Counted from the stretch's first letter, positions 1-10,265 are shown. The stretch: 64,000 nt of DNA from Ichthyophis bannanicus (GCA_033557465.1 CM066040.1:328618297-328682296), one strand, 5' to 3'. Translations and numbers: made by a program. The notes: generated by a model not told the origin, from the sequence alone.

Positions 1-114
1 TTGCTGGCAAGGCTTTTTGGGAACCTGCCAGTTACTTGTGACCTGGTTTGGCCACTGCTGGAAACGGATACTGGGCTTGATGGTCTGACCCATTATGACA
101 TTTCTTATGTTCTT
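1..114 (+). mobile_element. CR1 LINE 3' end
   Basis: The stretch contains the CR1 3' UTR signature (a 'tactgggcttgatgg' block followed by 'tctgacccattatgaca' and 'cttatgttctta'). The same block closes the better preserved CR1 at 7901-9320. It is cut by the window start, so only the tail is visible. Confidence 0.8.
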
Positions 115-559
115 AATTGCATCTGTGAAAAAGAAGTACACTGATGAAATGCTTCTGGAGGTGTCTAATATTTCCAGCAGAGGGGAAGATGAAGCTTGCA
201 GCTGGACACAGATAACCAGAACCTTCAGAATTAGTACCCCAACTCTACTTTCCCTTGAATTAAATCCAGTAAAGAGCCCTGGAAGTGGAAGAGGTGCATC
301 CCAGGAACAGGAAGAACTAGCGCTCAAGACCTCCCAAGGCTGCAGGATCACTAGGAAATGAAGGGTTGTAGTGTTTGTTTGACTCTCTTCTGAGAGGTAT
401 AGAGGGTGGTCCTGAAAGATCTGCCTGGTGCAGAGATGAGAGATGTTATAGAGTTTGCTGAGACTCATAAAACTTACAGACTTTTATCTGATGCTGCTCA
501 TTCTTACTGGCTGAAATGATACTGCCAGATACCCACTTGAAGGTATCAAAACTGACTTT
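115..559 (+). pseudogene. CR1 ORF1 remnant
   Basis: The frame around 130-360 reads a peptide resembling the CR1 ORF1 at 13471-13770 (shared 'DEMLL' and a following 'GEDE/GEDG' block). DNA at 430-550 resembles the start of the ORF1 esterase region (13800-13900), but with stops and frameshifts. It is a degraded internal piece of the RNA-binding/esterase ORF1 protein of a CR1 LINE. No endonuclease or RT follows, because a DIRS recombinase fragment begins at about 560. Confidence 0.55.
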
Positions 560-1110
560 ATATGGGAAGTGCTCTTCATACTGGCTATGTCCTCAGCTAG
601 AACAATAACCTGAGCTCCTAGCATTAGTAAGTTATAGACCCTAAATAACAAAGCATTTCTTCAGATTTGTCCTAAGTTCTTACCTAAGCTTGTGACACCT
701 TTCCACATCAATGAGGAAGTAACGTTTACAGAATTTGTCAAAGGCTCATAGTAGGATGCCATATGAGAATGCTCTCCATACGCTAGTCTGTAATATGCAA
801 GAGCCTCAAAATAATGAGTCAATCAGGAAATCATCAGCTTTTTGTCTCCTTAGACACTAACAGAATAAGCACTCCGGTTGCCAAAATAACAATTGCAAAT
901 TGGCTAATATCTGCATCCAATTTTGTTATTAACAATATGGTTGTCTTCTGAACACCAAAGGAAAGTCTCGTCAAATCACAGCCATTGCAGCTTCTAATCT
1001 CTGCTTCACTGGAAACAATTTATAAAGCAGAGACATGGTCCTCACTTCACACCTTTACTTTGCACTACTGCTTGGACCAAGCCACAATAAAGGGCGGTGG
1101 TTTTGTTCAG
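560..1110 (+). pseudogene. Degraded DIRS tyrosine recombinase fragment (family B type)
   Basis: Broken frames read recombinase landmarks in the right order: an 'LAMSSART' stretch near 575 (around catalytic Arg I), 'PKLVTPFHINEEV' near 690, and 'KQ/AETWSSLHTFTLHYCLDQA' at about 1026-1083, which contains the catalytic Tyr of the terminal HYCLD motif. These match the recombinases at 23605-24669 and 58440-59513. Many stops and indels make it dead. It has no ITR of its own and abuts the left end of DIRS-1. Confidence 0.7.
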
Positions 1111-1194
1111 GTTTTGCTGGCCAGTCTGCCTGTGTGCTGTCAGAATTCCTGTACTCCCCCCCCCCTTTGTGGGCTACGGCTAATTCCTCTTCGT

Positions 1195-1320
1195 CTCTCC
1201 GGGCCAGTCCAGGAACTGTAGGGTAGTCAACCTCCTCCAGCAGCTGAGGACTGAATTCACCAAGTCTTGCTGACAGCCTATCCTGCTCCCTCTGGTGTCA
1301 GAGACTCAGTCTTTCAGTCC
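1195..1320 (+). repeat. DIRS-1 left ITR
   Basis: This stretch, with 'ccagtccaggaactgtaggg' and 'cagcagctgaggactgaatt', is nearly perfectly complementary to 9383-9506, differing at only a few bases. The outer end is uncertain by about 30 bases. Confidence 0.88.
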
Positions 1321-2167
1321 TCAGCAGCTGGATAGGATGTGTAGCTGACAGGCTCCCGGTTAGACGAAGAAGAATTGGGGGGGGGGGGGGGGGGGGGAAT
1401 GGAAGGGAGAATTTAATTGTGTTAGATCAGAGTCTAGGAGATTGGGATTGGTTTACCTGGAGGGCTCTAGCAGGGTCTTTCCCGAGGAAACCACATTCGA
1501 TAAAGTCGATTAAAAAAAAAAAAAAGAGGAGTCCCAAGGCTTTCTATTGTCTTGGCTAAAGACACGTAAGTCCACTGTCGCTGGTTCGAGGAGCAGCGGC
1601 AGGAGAGGTAGAGCCTGCCTCGGGGACGAGTTCCGTGGTTGGGCATTGAGGAGGAGCTGGGAGCCCCGGAGTCCTGCCACTCTGCCGCCAAAGACCCGAT
1701 CCGACACAGCCGCTAGCAGCAGGACCGTCGGGATCGGGGTGTGCGTTGCTGGGAGTGTGAAGGTAGGTGTGCGGAGTTGTCCGATCGCGCCATAGTCGGG
1801 TCGGCGGGGTTCACAGAGAGCTGGAGGCCGGCACGGAGGCCGCGGCAGGCTGAGACGTTTGCGGAGCACGTTTTCAGTTGGAGGGCATGCTGCCAAGCTT
1901 GGCAGCATGCGCACAGTGCAGGAGCTGCTGGCGCTTTGCTGGGCTGGGTCTCTGCCGGTCTTGTATTCACCAGGGCAGAACGATGGAGCATTTGTTGGGG
2001 GACAAACCAGAGGATAAGATGCAGGATCCCTTTATTAGCCTTCAGGAATCAGCGCAAAAGGCGGGAACGGCAGCCATCTTAGGGGCTCCTTCTATTTCTC
2101 CCACACTCCAGGGGCTCCCTCTATTTCTCCCGCGCTCCAGGAGAAAAGTTTTAAAAAGAAATCTAAA
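1321..2167 (+). other. DIRS-1 5' leader with G-run
   Basis: This is non-coding sequence between the left ITR and gag. It holds a run of more than 20 G at about 1376-1398, an A-run near 1512, and a GC-rich stretch (1600-1950) likely to hold the promoter or leader. Several short ORFs on both strands here show no family resemblance and are probably chance frames. Confidence 0.5.
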
Positions 2168-2829
2168 ATGAAGAAATCAGCTGGGGGAGTCGTTTCCGCT
2201 CCTATACCAGGATCTGAGCTGCAGGGAGGATTGCAGTCCTTGTTTGCGCCAGATTTTATTCTCTCGCTCCATAAAGCATATTGTTTAAAGTTGGAGCAGG
2301 TTCAAAGTAAGAGTTTGTCTTTCACCTCTCCAGGGCTCCCCGTGGGAGGAGGCATGGCACTCTACGCAGGAGAAGGGCCCTCTAATAGAGGTTTGGCAGT
2401 CGAGGCAGGGGCCGATGGCTTCGGTCAGCAAGACTCGCTCTTTCAGATGCCGGAGGAAGGGGAAATCCTCTCGGAATCAGGACTGGATTTGTGGGCTGGT
2501 GAGCTGGAGGAAGGTGAGCTTGGGCCAGTGGAAGATCCCAACGTATTTAGGGTCTTCCATAAGGAAGAGCTGGGGGCTCTTATTGTCCATAAGTTGGCGG
2601 CTCTGAATATTGCCCTACCCGGAGGTTCAGGAGGTACCCCTGGAAGATCCGTTGCTTCAAGGGTTTAAATCAGAGCAGAAATGCTTTCCGGTTCACAAGG
2701 TGATTAAACAGATGGTGGAATTGGAATGGGAATGCCCGGAAGCTACCTTAAGGGGGGGGGGGGGTGTGGTGCTCGGGCAATGGGCCGCTTGTATCCCATA
2801 CCTAAAGAAGACAGGGACCTGCTGAAGAT
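2168..2829 (+). pseudogene. gag: DIRS-1 gag, N-terminal part
   Basis: The first frame (2168-2668) encodes a 166-residue acidic protein whose features align with the DIRS-5 gag at 43234: 'APDFILSLHKAYC', an 'EEGE' acidic block, and 'VFRVFHKEELGAL'. A frameshift near 2610 moves the continuation ('KCFPVHKVIKQMVELEWE') into another frame. A G-run at 2752-2763 adds a further shift, and the gene is then split at 2829 by an LTR-like insertion. The protein presumably packages element RNA, by analogy with other retroelement gags. It has no Cys/His cluster, unlike family B gag. Confidence 0.75.
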
Positions 2830-4296
2830 TGTCAGACGGCTGCCTGGGTGAGAATCTTCACAGTCTTGACAAGTGCATATCTCTATATGATTTGCAAGGT
2901 ATTGTGGACAATGTAGTTCATTCACACCAGACACAGCTGCTGACAATAATTTAGTTGTGCTCTTGGGTAAAGCCAATAAGATATTTATTTATGGGGTTAT
3001 TTCTCCCAACACAGATATGCTTGGTAGCACATAAAATCAGGTAACTTGCTTTCAGTGTTAACTTGGAAAAACAAAGTCAAAATCAGGAAAACAACAAATG
3101 AAAAGCCACAAAGCAAGAAACAAACTGTTCTTTTCAGATTAACTTCTGATTACTTCCCACATAGATTCAGAAGTGATTCTCTTCCTAGCTCACAAGCAGT
3201 TAGGTAAGGCTTAATTGCTAGCAGTTATCCAGCTGAAACCCCTTTAGCTGGCTTGCTTTCTACTGTGTGGGTCAAATCCTGCTTCAGGAGCTTTTCTGAG
3301 TAGATTAAAGAACAAATTTGTATTTCTTTGTGATGGTTGCTGTACTTTATAACAGAAAGTTACCAACGGAGTTTAGATAGAGAGCAGTCTATATAAATAG
3401 GATCTTCATCTGCAATCATACCCCCATCTTCAACAAGCATAGGTTCAATATCAGGGATTGGCACAGATGAATCTCTCAATGGAGCACTTTCAGGAGAATA
3501 CTTGTTTCCCTGCTGTCTTTCAAGGTTATAGCTAGGGCATAGATCAGTGTTCATACCTGAGCTTCCATTGCTGCTAGAGTTCCTCTCTATATAGCCTGGC
3601 CAGTATGTAGTCCAGTTCTTATGTCCAGCCTTCCAATCCAGATCCCTGGACACTGGATCTCTCTTCACATACCTTCTGGCACGGGTCTTAGGGTCCCTTC
3701 CACGTGCAGCCGTCTCCCTCACAGGTACCCTCTGGTGATTCCTAGCTCTGCAGCACCATTCCTCTGGCTTTCCCCAGTCCAATGGTGTATGCTGGCCCTT
3801 AGAATACCTCCCAGTATACGTACTGCTTTGGACTCTTCTAGACCTCTCAAAGGCTTTTCTCCTCTTTCTTCCAGAGGGTTTCTTTCCCTCTCTGTCCGTC
3901 CAGTTTGGCTTCTGCTTCTGATGATCCTTCAGATGAAACTGAGGATAATTCTCTGGATATCCAAGGTGATCATGAAGATGGTCATCTGTAGAATAAACTC
4001 TACTCTTATTCTGCCTAGATGAGTGCTCCTCCCTAACACAGCGCAGCTGTGCTGAATCAGGCCCTGCCCTTTGAGATGAGTGCTTAGGGATTACCTCATA
4101 GCCCTCCTGATTGAACACACGTTTCCCCACTTCAGCTCCTCTAATGGCTGTTGGAAACCTGGTGCATTCTGGGACTGGTAGTCTTTTATGGGAAAATTCT
4201 GTTTTCTTATTTCTACCAGAACTGACAGGTTGCTTGTTCAGAGTCACTTCACCTTTTCTATAGCTCCTTCCTGAGCTATGATAAGCTTCCTTATCA
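2830..4296 (-). mobile_element. LTR-like insertion in DIRS-1 gag with short flanking duplication
   Basis: The gag frame stops at 2829 and resumes in register at 4301. The flanks carry a near-duplicate of six bases, 'gaagat' (2824-2829) and 'caagat' (4297-4302), five of them identical. The inserted 1467 bp begins TG and ends CA on either strand. On the minus strand it has a 295-codon ORF near one end and an 'aataaat' polyadenylation-like signal about 150 bases before the other end. TG..CA ends and a 5-6 bp target duplication fit a solo LTR of an endogenous retrovirus or LTR retrotransposon. I see no terminal inverted repeat pointing to a DNA transposon and no protease, RT or integrase. The family is not identified. 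Confidence 0.6.
3360..4247 (-). CDS. Unrecognised 295-aa basic ORF inside the LTR-like insertion
   Basis: This is the only long open frame in the 2830-4296 insertion, running from a Met to a stop without interruption. The product is hydrophilic and strongly basic in the middle (Arg/Lys-rich around residues 115-205), with a short acidic C-terminus ('VEDGGMIADEDP'). I see no signal peptide, membrane segment, zinc motif or enzyme motif. It could be an accessory protein encoded in a long LTR, a fragment of an internal gag or env-like gene caught in a deleted copy, or a chance frame. The opposite strand has only a 133-codon frame. I do not recognise the family and assign no function. Confidence 0.4.
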   Translation of the reverse strand: MTLNKQPVSSGRNKKTEFSHKRLPVPECTRFPTAIRGAEVGKRVFNQEGYEVIPKHSSQRAGPDSAQLRCVREEHSSRQNKSRVYSTDDHLHDHLGYPENYPQFHLKDHQKQKPNWTDREGKKPSGRKRRKAFERSRRVQSSTYTGRYSKGQHTPLDWGKPEEWCCRARNHQRVPVRETAARGRDPKTRARRYVKRDPVSRDLDWKAGHKNWTTYWPGYIERNSSSNGSSGMNTDLCPSYNLERQQGNKYSPESAPLRDSSVPIPDIEPMLVEDGGMIADEDPIYIDCSLSKLRW

Positions 4297-4982
4297 CAAG
4301 ATGCCTAAGGTGGATGCCTTGGTGTCAGCAGTGACTAAGAAGACGACGATCCCAGTGGAGGGCGGTGCGGCTCTCAAGGATCTACAGGATAGAAAATTGG
4401 AATCCCTTCTCAAGCAGGCATTTGATGCGAGCGCGCTGTTACAGGCTTCAATTTGCGGAGCGTATGTGTCCAGAGCATCCATTCGGTGGCTTCAAGGGGA
4501 GTCTTCTTCCGACAAGGAGGAGGCGTCTGGCTTGGAGGGAGCGAAGTTGGAATCGGCAGTTGCTTACCTCGCTGATACCTTTTATGACCTGGTGCGAATT
4601 TCTGCTAAGTCTATGGCGTCGGTTATTGCCGTGCGGAGGTTCCTATGGCTATGGAATTGGGTGGCAGATGCTTCCTCTAAGGTGCGTCTTGGTAAGCTCC
4701 CGTATAAGGGAAAACTGCTCTTTGGGGAAGCCTCGGAGAAGATTGTGAAGGATTTGGGGGGACTCCAAGGGCGGTCGGTTGCCGGAAGACTGTCCAAAGG
4801 GCCCCAGATCGGGAACGCAGCAGAGAGGCCAAGAAAGAGAGTTTCGGAGATTCAGAGGCTCCCGATTCGCACCATATCAGAGAGGACGCTTTGTGGCCCG
4901 GGGGCAGTCCTTTCGAGGGGCCCGAGGATTTGGGCGGGGCTACGGGGGTTCCCAACAGAACACCACCAAGAAGCCCCAATGA
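4297..4982 (+). pseudogene. gag: DIRS-1 gag, C-terminal part
   Basis: This is the continuation of gag after the insertion. 'PKVDALVSAVTKKTTIPVEG' (from 4303) is almost the same as 'PKVDAAVSAVTKKTTIPVEG' in DIRS-5. It is followed by 'LLKQAFDASALLQASICGAYVSRA' and 'LGKLPYKGKLLFGE'. A frameshift near 4775 moves the basic Arg/Gly-rich tail (4779-4982, with repeated RGR/RGA motifs) into a second frame. That tail is probably the nucleic-acid-binding end of the protein; an equivalent is present at 44380-44574. Confidence 0.78.
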
Positions 4983-5018
4983 GACACAGCTGGTCCAGGT
5001 GGAGTTTCCGATAGGCGG

Positions 5019-6887
5019 GTGATTGCAGGACTTCCACTCCGTTTGGGCCACCGTAACTACGGACCAATGGGTCTTAGAGATCATCCGCGAAGGTTATGCA
5101 TTACAGTTCAATCAGCCTTTAGAGGGGGATTCGTGCAGTCTCCCTGCGATTCTGCGGCAAAGGCAAAAGCGATACACGACACCCTGCAGCGGCTGTTGCG
5201 GTTGCAAGCGGTAGTTACGGTGCCCCGAGACCAGTGTGGGTTAGGTCGATAATCGATTTACCTTGTGGTCCCCAAAAAGGAGGGGTCCTTTCAACCTATT
5301 CTAGATCTCAAGCATGTGAACCGTTGTTTGCGGGTGCCGCATTTCCGCATGGAGACTTTGCGATCGGTGATCCGGGAGGTGAGGCCGGGCGAGGTCTTCT
5401 CGGCTATAGACTTAACAGAAGCATATCTGCATATCCCTATCAGGCCAGAACATCAAAGGTTTTTGCGGTTTGCCGTTCCCTCGGGGCATTTTCAGTTTCG
5501 AGCGTTGCCGTTCGGTCTGGTTACGGCCCTGCGTACGTTCACAAAAGTGATGGTGGTGGTTGCGGCGGCCTTGCGAAAGGAAGGCGTTTTAGTCCATCCC
5601 TATCTCGACGATTGGTTAATTCAAGCGGAGTCTATGGTAGAGTCGGTGAGAGCAACGGCTCGCGTGGTCGAGTTTTTGGAAAGCCTAGGATGGGTGGTGA
5701 ATCGAGCCAAGAGTCAGTTGCGTCCGGTTCAGCGCCTTGTCTACCTGGGGGCATTGTTCGACACCAGCGTTGGAGCAGTCTTTCTGCCGGAGGACAGGGT
5801 GCGCAAGATACTACGACAGGTGTTGGCATTTTTGGGCAGCAAGGCTCCGACGGCGTGGAGATACTTGCAGCTTCTGGGTTCCATGGCGGCGGCGTTGGAC
5901 CTGGTTCCGTGGGCCAGGGCACATATGCGTCCCCTACAATGAGCATTGCTCTCCAGATGGTCTCCGCAAGAGCATTCCCTAAACCAGAAGTTGGTATGTT
6001 CGCAGGAGGTCAGCAACAGCCTGCAGTGGTGGTTGGATCCCCGACACCTGCTGGCGGGGATGCCTTTGGAGGCACCGGATTGGGTGCTGGTAACTACAGA
6101 TGCCAGTCTCTTTGGCTGGGGGGCGCATTTTCTGGCCCAGTTGGCGCAAGGTCTCTGGTCAAAGGAGGAGAGTCTGTATTCGATCAATCAGTTAGAAATG
6201 CGAGTGGTGAGGTTCGCTCTGCTGGAATTCGCAAATTTGGTGACGGGGAAAGCCGTACGTGTCTTTTACGACAATGCGGTGACGGTGTCCTATATCAATC
6301 GACAGGGGGGCACAAGCAGTCCGATTTTGCTGGAAGAGAGCCATTGTCTAATGCAGTGGGTGGAAATCCATCTGGTGGCTCTGTCAGCGGCACATGTAGC
6401 AGGAAAAGACAACGTGCAGGCAGATTTTCTCAGCCGCCATGTCCTGGATCCAGGAGAATGGGAGCTGAACGATGCAGTCTTTCATGACCTTACAGTGCGC
6501 TGGGGGCAACCGGTCATGGATCTCATGGCCACCTACAGCAATGCCAAGGCATCTCGGTTTTTCAGCAGATGCAGGGAGCCCATGTCAGAGGGACTCGATG
6601 GCCTGGCACAGCCGTGGCCTGCGTTCGGGCTCCTGTATGTGTTCCCCCCCCCATGGCTGCTGATCGGCAGAGTCCTTCGGAGGATAGCGAGTCACGCCGG
6701 AAGAGTAATTCTCATTGCCCCAGATTGGCCAAGGAGGGCTTGGTATGCGGATCTGGTACGTCTTCTGGTGGACCGGCCTTGGAGGGTTCCAGACTGGGCC
6801 AATCTTTTGTGTCAGGGTCCAGTATTAATGCCTCGGGTGGATCGCTTCTCGCTTACGGCCTGGCTCTTGCAAGGGACCGTTTGAAGC
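5019..6887 (+). pseudogene. DIRS-1 reverse transcriptase / RNase H / methyltransferase-like ORF
   Basis: The order of domains is RT, RNase H, then a methyltransferase-like module. RT fingers and palm (5265-5942) show 'VPKKEGSFQPILDLKHVN', 'DLTEAYLHIPI', 'LPFGLVTALRTFTK' and the catalytic 'YLDDWL'. RNase H (about 6090-6440) shows 'TTDASLFGWGAH', 'QLEMRVVRFAL', 'YDNAVTVSYINRQGG' and 'GKDNVQADFLSR'. The region from about 6490 ('VMDLMATYSNAKASRFFSR', 'ILIAPDWPRRAWYADL') matches the block described as methyltransferase-like in DIRS elements. The protein copies element RNA into circular DNA. A frame change near 5250 and a stop at about 5943-5945 break it. Confidence 0.82.
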
Positions 6888-7900
6888 GAAAAGGGTATTC
6901 GCTGGTGGTAATGGCTACCATGTTGCGGGCCAAGCGGAGATCGACGTCCCTCGCCTACATCCGTATTTGGCGCATTTTTGAGGGTTGGTGTGCAAGGCAC
7001 GGCGTGCAACCCTTTTCGGCTTCGGTGCCAGAGGTCTTGTCGTTTTTGCAAGATGGTCTGGATAGGGGGTTAGCCCTTAATACGCTGAAGGTTCACCTCG
7101 CAGCCTTGGCTTGTTATAGAGGTAAGGTGCAAGGTAGTGTCTTGTCCCTACTCCCGGATGTGTGGCGTTTTATGAGAGCGGTTCGACATATATGTCCACC
7201 TCTGCGTCCGGTGGTGCCAGCTTGGGATTTGAATTTGGCCCTGGAGGCGTTGACTCAGTCGCCCTTTGAGCCTGCAGGGAAGGTAGCGCTGAAAGAACTT
7301 TTGTGGAAGGCCACTTTCCTCGTAGCCTTGTGCTTGGCTCATCGGATTTCTGATCTGCAGGCGCTGTCTTGCAGGGAGCCATACATTCAGTTTTCGGAGG
7401 AAAAGGTAGTGTTGCGGCCGTTTCCCTCGTTTTTACCGAAGGTGGTGTCAGTTTTTCATGTGAATCAGCCGATTTCTCTGCCAACGTTTCGGACCATAGT
7501 GAGAGACAGCTTGGATAACTCTCTGCGAAATTTGGATGTTGGAAGGATTCTCCACCGATATCTTAGGACGACGGAGTCCTTTCGGAAATCGGATAGGTTG
7601 TTCGTGCTGTTTGGAGGTGCACGTAAAGGTGAGGCGGCTTCCAAAGCTTCAATTGCTCGGTGGGTGAAACAGGCTATAGCGGCGGCGTATCAGGCGTCCG
7701 GCAGGTTGGCGCCAGAAAGTTTACGGGCTCATTCAACTCTGGGGCAGGCGACTTCCTGGGCCGAGAATGCTTTGGTTCCGCCGGTGGATATTTGTCGAGC
7801 GGCTACTTGGTCGACCACTCATACCTTTGCGAAGCATTATTGTTTGGATGTCCAGGCAAAGGGTGATGCAAAGGTGGGGGCCGCGGCCTTAGTGGCGGGA
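6842..7900 (+). pseudogene. DIRS-1 tyrosine recombinase, catalytic Arg lost and 3' end cut by CR1
   Basis: This integrates circular DIRS DNA in intact elements. Residue landmarks are an N-terminal SAM-like segment ('STSLAYIRIWRIFEGWC'), Arg I in 'AHRISDLQAL', 'FLPKVVSVFHVNQ', 'DICRAATWSTTHTFAKHYCLD' with the Tyr nucleophile, and the HxxR position. That position reads H-S-T-L here, while DIRS-5 reads H-S-T-R, so the second catalytic Arg is gone. The frame runs into the CR1 insertion at about 7901 and continues as CR1 RT to 8194, giving a chimeric 541-codon frame from 6569. It overlaps the RT ORF in a different frame. Confidence 0.85.
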
Positions 7901-9154
7901 AAAATGGTAGAAACCATCATAAAGAATAAAATTACTCAGCATGTAGATAGTCATGGCCTAATAGGAGACAGCCAACATGGCTTTAGACAAGGAAGATCTT
8001 GTCTTACTAATCTGTTATGTTTTTTTGAAGGTATGAATAAACAGGTGGACAAAGGTGAGTCTGTTGATATAGTGTATCTGGACTTTCAGAAAGCCTTTGA
8101 CAAGGTCCCTCATCAGAGACTTTTGGCAAAACTGAAGAGTCATGGGATAGGAGGTAGTGTACTACTGTGGATCAGGAACTGGTTAAAAGATTGAAAGCAG
8201 AGAGTAGGGCTTAATGGCCAATTTTCCCAATGGAGAAAGGTGAATAGTGGTGTACCCCAGGGATCTGTGCTGGGTCCGCTGCTTTTTGACATATTCATAA
8301 ATGACCTGGAAAGTGTAATAACGAGTGAGGTTATCAAATTTGGAGATGACACAAAACTATTTAAAGTTGTTAAAACCCAAGAGGATTGTGAAAAATTGCA
8401 AGAGGATCTTGATAAATTGGAAGACTGGGCATCAAAATGGCAGATGAAATTTAATGTGGACAAGGGCAAAGTTATGCACCTAGGGAAGAACAACCCAAAC
8501 TATGGTTACACGATGCAAGGTTCCACATTGGGAACCACCACCCAGGAAAAAGATTTAGGCGTCATTGTGGATAACATGTTAAAACCCTCGGCCCAGTATG
8601 CAGCGGCGGCCAAGAGAGCAAATAGAATGCTAGGTATCATAAGGAAAGGAATGGAAAATAAAACAAAAGATATTATAATGCCTCTATATTGTTCCATGGT
8701 GAGACCGCAACTTGAATATTATGTGCAATTCTGGTCACCATATCTTAAAAAGGATATAGCAATATTAGAAAAGGTTCAGAGAAGAGCCACCAAAATGGTA
8801 AAGGGGATGGAAAGATACTTCTATGAAGAAAGACTAAAAAGGTTAGGGCTCTTTAACCTGGAAAAGAGACGGCTGAGGGGAGATATGATAGAAGTCTATA
8901 AATTAATGAGCAGAGTGGAACGGGTAAACGTAGATCGATTGTTTATGTTATCAGAATATAGAAAGACTAGGGGACATGCAATGAAGCTACAGGATAAACT
9001 ATTTAAGACTAATAAAAGAAAATATTTTTTCACTCAACGTGTAATCAAACTCTGGAATTTGTTACCGGAGGATGTAGTAAAGGCTGTTAGTGTAGCTGGG
9101 TTTAAAAAAGGTTTGGACAAGTTCCTGGAGGAAAGGTCCATAAACCATTATTAA
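7901..9154 (+). pseudogene. CR1 reverse transcriptase, C-terminal two-thirds
   Basis: Two frames cover RT: 7901-8194 ('QHGFRQGRSCLTNLL', 'DIVYLDFQKAFDKVPH') and 8240-9154 ('NSGVPQGSVLGPLLFDIFINDL', then the thumb and C-terminal 'VQRRATKMVKG', '[24 protein letters not shown]', ending 'FLEERSINHY'). A stop at about 8192 and a shift to the second frame break it. The polymerase motif usually FADD in CR1 reads FGDD here (about 8341-8352). In an active copy this domain would copy the CR1 RNA at a nicked target. Confidence 0.88.
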
Positions 9155-9320
9155 GAAGGGACCCAGGATATCAATGCTTGACCCAGTACAACCATTGTGG
9201 AACCTGTGTCTTTTGGGGAAACTGCTAGGTACGTATGACCTAGATTGGCCACTGTTGGATACAGGATACTGGGCTTGATGGACCTTGGTCTGACCCAGTA
9301 TGACATATCTTATGTTTTTA
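7901..9320 (+). mobile_element. 5'-truncated CR1 LINE inside DIRS-1
   Basis: It starts abruptly inside the CR1 RT domain and ends with the CR1 3' UTR ('tgctaggtacgtatgacc', 'gggcttgatggaccttggt', 'gacatatcttatgttttta'). DIRS-1 sequence resumes at about 9321. There is no evident target duplication, as is usual for CR1. It encodes no endonuclease. Confidence 0.88.
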
Positions 9321-9382
9321 TGTAGTGTACGGTTGAGGTTAAGTTGTCCTTAGAGTTTAGCTAAACTGCTTTGGAAGTGGTA

Positions 9383-9506
9383 GACTGAGTCTCTGACACC
9401 AGGGGGAGCAGGATAGGCTGTCAGCAAAACTTGGTGAATTCAGTCCTCAGCTGCTGGAGGAGATTGACTACCCTACAGTTCCTGGACTGGCCAGGAGAGA
9501 ACTCAA
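9383..9506 (+). repeat. DIRS-1 right ITR
   Basis: This is complementary to 1195-1320 over its whole length ('gaattcagtcctcagctgct', 'ctacagttcctggactggcc'). A further 30-odd bases to about 9538 ('aacaattagcaggtaagatc') resemble the right-end extension of other DIRS copies, which also end with a 'caggtaag' block. Confidence 0.88.
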
Positions 9507-9589
9507 GGAAAAACAATTAGCAGGTAAGATCTAATTTCTTCATATGGGATAGTAAGTAAAGATGTGAGCAGTCCTAGACTTGGGAGTCA

Positions 9590-10265
9590 TCCTCTTATGC
9601 CTTTCTCCACAGACAAGCAGGGGGATGCAGCTGCACTTGATAGATGATGTCTCTGATGTCACACATGGTGCTGGGCTCTTTTGACATCTGTGAGCATGTG
9701 TGTGCGGTCCTTCCCACCCTGCCATTGTCTCAATACTCCAGTTTCTTTTCAGACCACGAGCAAATGCCAGCATCTCCTATCCGTAGTCAAACTTTTTTTC
9801 CTCAGCAACCAAGTATTAGTGATCCGATGCCGACAATCTCAGTGATCAACCTTTCAGTCTCCTGATGCGATTCCACCCCCCCCCCACACACACACAAACA
9901 CCAACACACACACACACCAACACACACACACACACACACACAGGACTGCAGGCACTTCATGACTGTTGAGGGTTCACAATCTCCCTCTTCTCCTACCCTC
10001 ATCCCATCGGGTCCAGACCTGGCATGTTTGGGAGCCTGCAGCGTAGCTGTGTGGCCAGAGGCAGACCTCCTACCATCACCAGTTTATAGCCTCCATGCTC
10101 AGAGCCTGCAAACTCAGGCCCACGGCTCTACTCCCTCCCCCCTGTATCCTGCAGTCTTCCCTCATTTGGCTGCAACATCAGGGTCCTTCTCAGGAAAAGC
10201 CAAATCCAAATCTAAACACAAGCAATACCAGACAATGAAGAGTCCCCCCAGCTCAAGTTCATGTA
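9590..10265 (+). mobile_element. Possible degraded left end and gag start of a DIRS element
   Basis: At 9610-9670 'acaagcaggggga' followed by 'gatgtctctgatgtcacaca' weakly resembles the family B left ITR. The reading near 10170-10260 ('GKAKSKSKHKQY', Ser-rich) resembles the linker after the Cys/His cluster in family B gag. There is no intact frame. It is interrupted by a CA-rich tract and cut by a minus-strand CR1. The assignment is tentative. Confidence 0.35.
9878..9946 (+). repeat. CA-rich microsatellite
   Basis: A C-run followed by interrupted (CA)n with 'caacacacac' units. Confidence 0.95.

Larger units (their letters stand above)
1165..9538 (+). mobile_element. DIRS-1: family A DIRS retrotransposon with two insertions
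   Basis: A long inverted repeat pairs 1195-1320 with 9383-9506. Between them lie gag, RT/RNase H and tyrosine recombinase genes in the DIRS order. About 2.9 kb is foreign: an LTR-like insertion at 2830-4296 and a CR1 at 7901-9320. All genes carry frameshifts, and the recombinase has lost a catalytic Arg, so the copy is inactive. The ICR seen in other copies is not recognisable here; only about 60 bases separate the CR1 from the right ITR, so it may have been deleted. Confidence 0.85.

Noticed and set aside
1467..2082. Several overlapping ORFs of 74-134 codons on both strands
   Set aside because: GC-rich leader of DIRS-1; no family resemblance, and they shadow each other.
3621..4022. 133-codon plus-strand frame in the LTR-like insertion
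   Set aside because: It is the shadow of the longer 295-codon minus-strand frame; neither has a known family, but only the longer is listed.
5632..6187. Minus-strand frames of 104-148 codons
   Set aside because: Antisense of the DIRS-1 RT.
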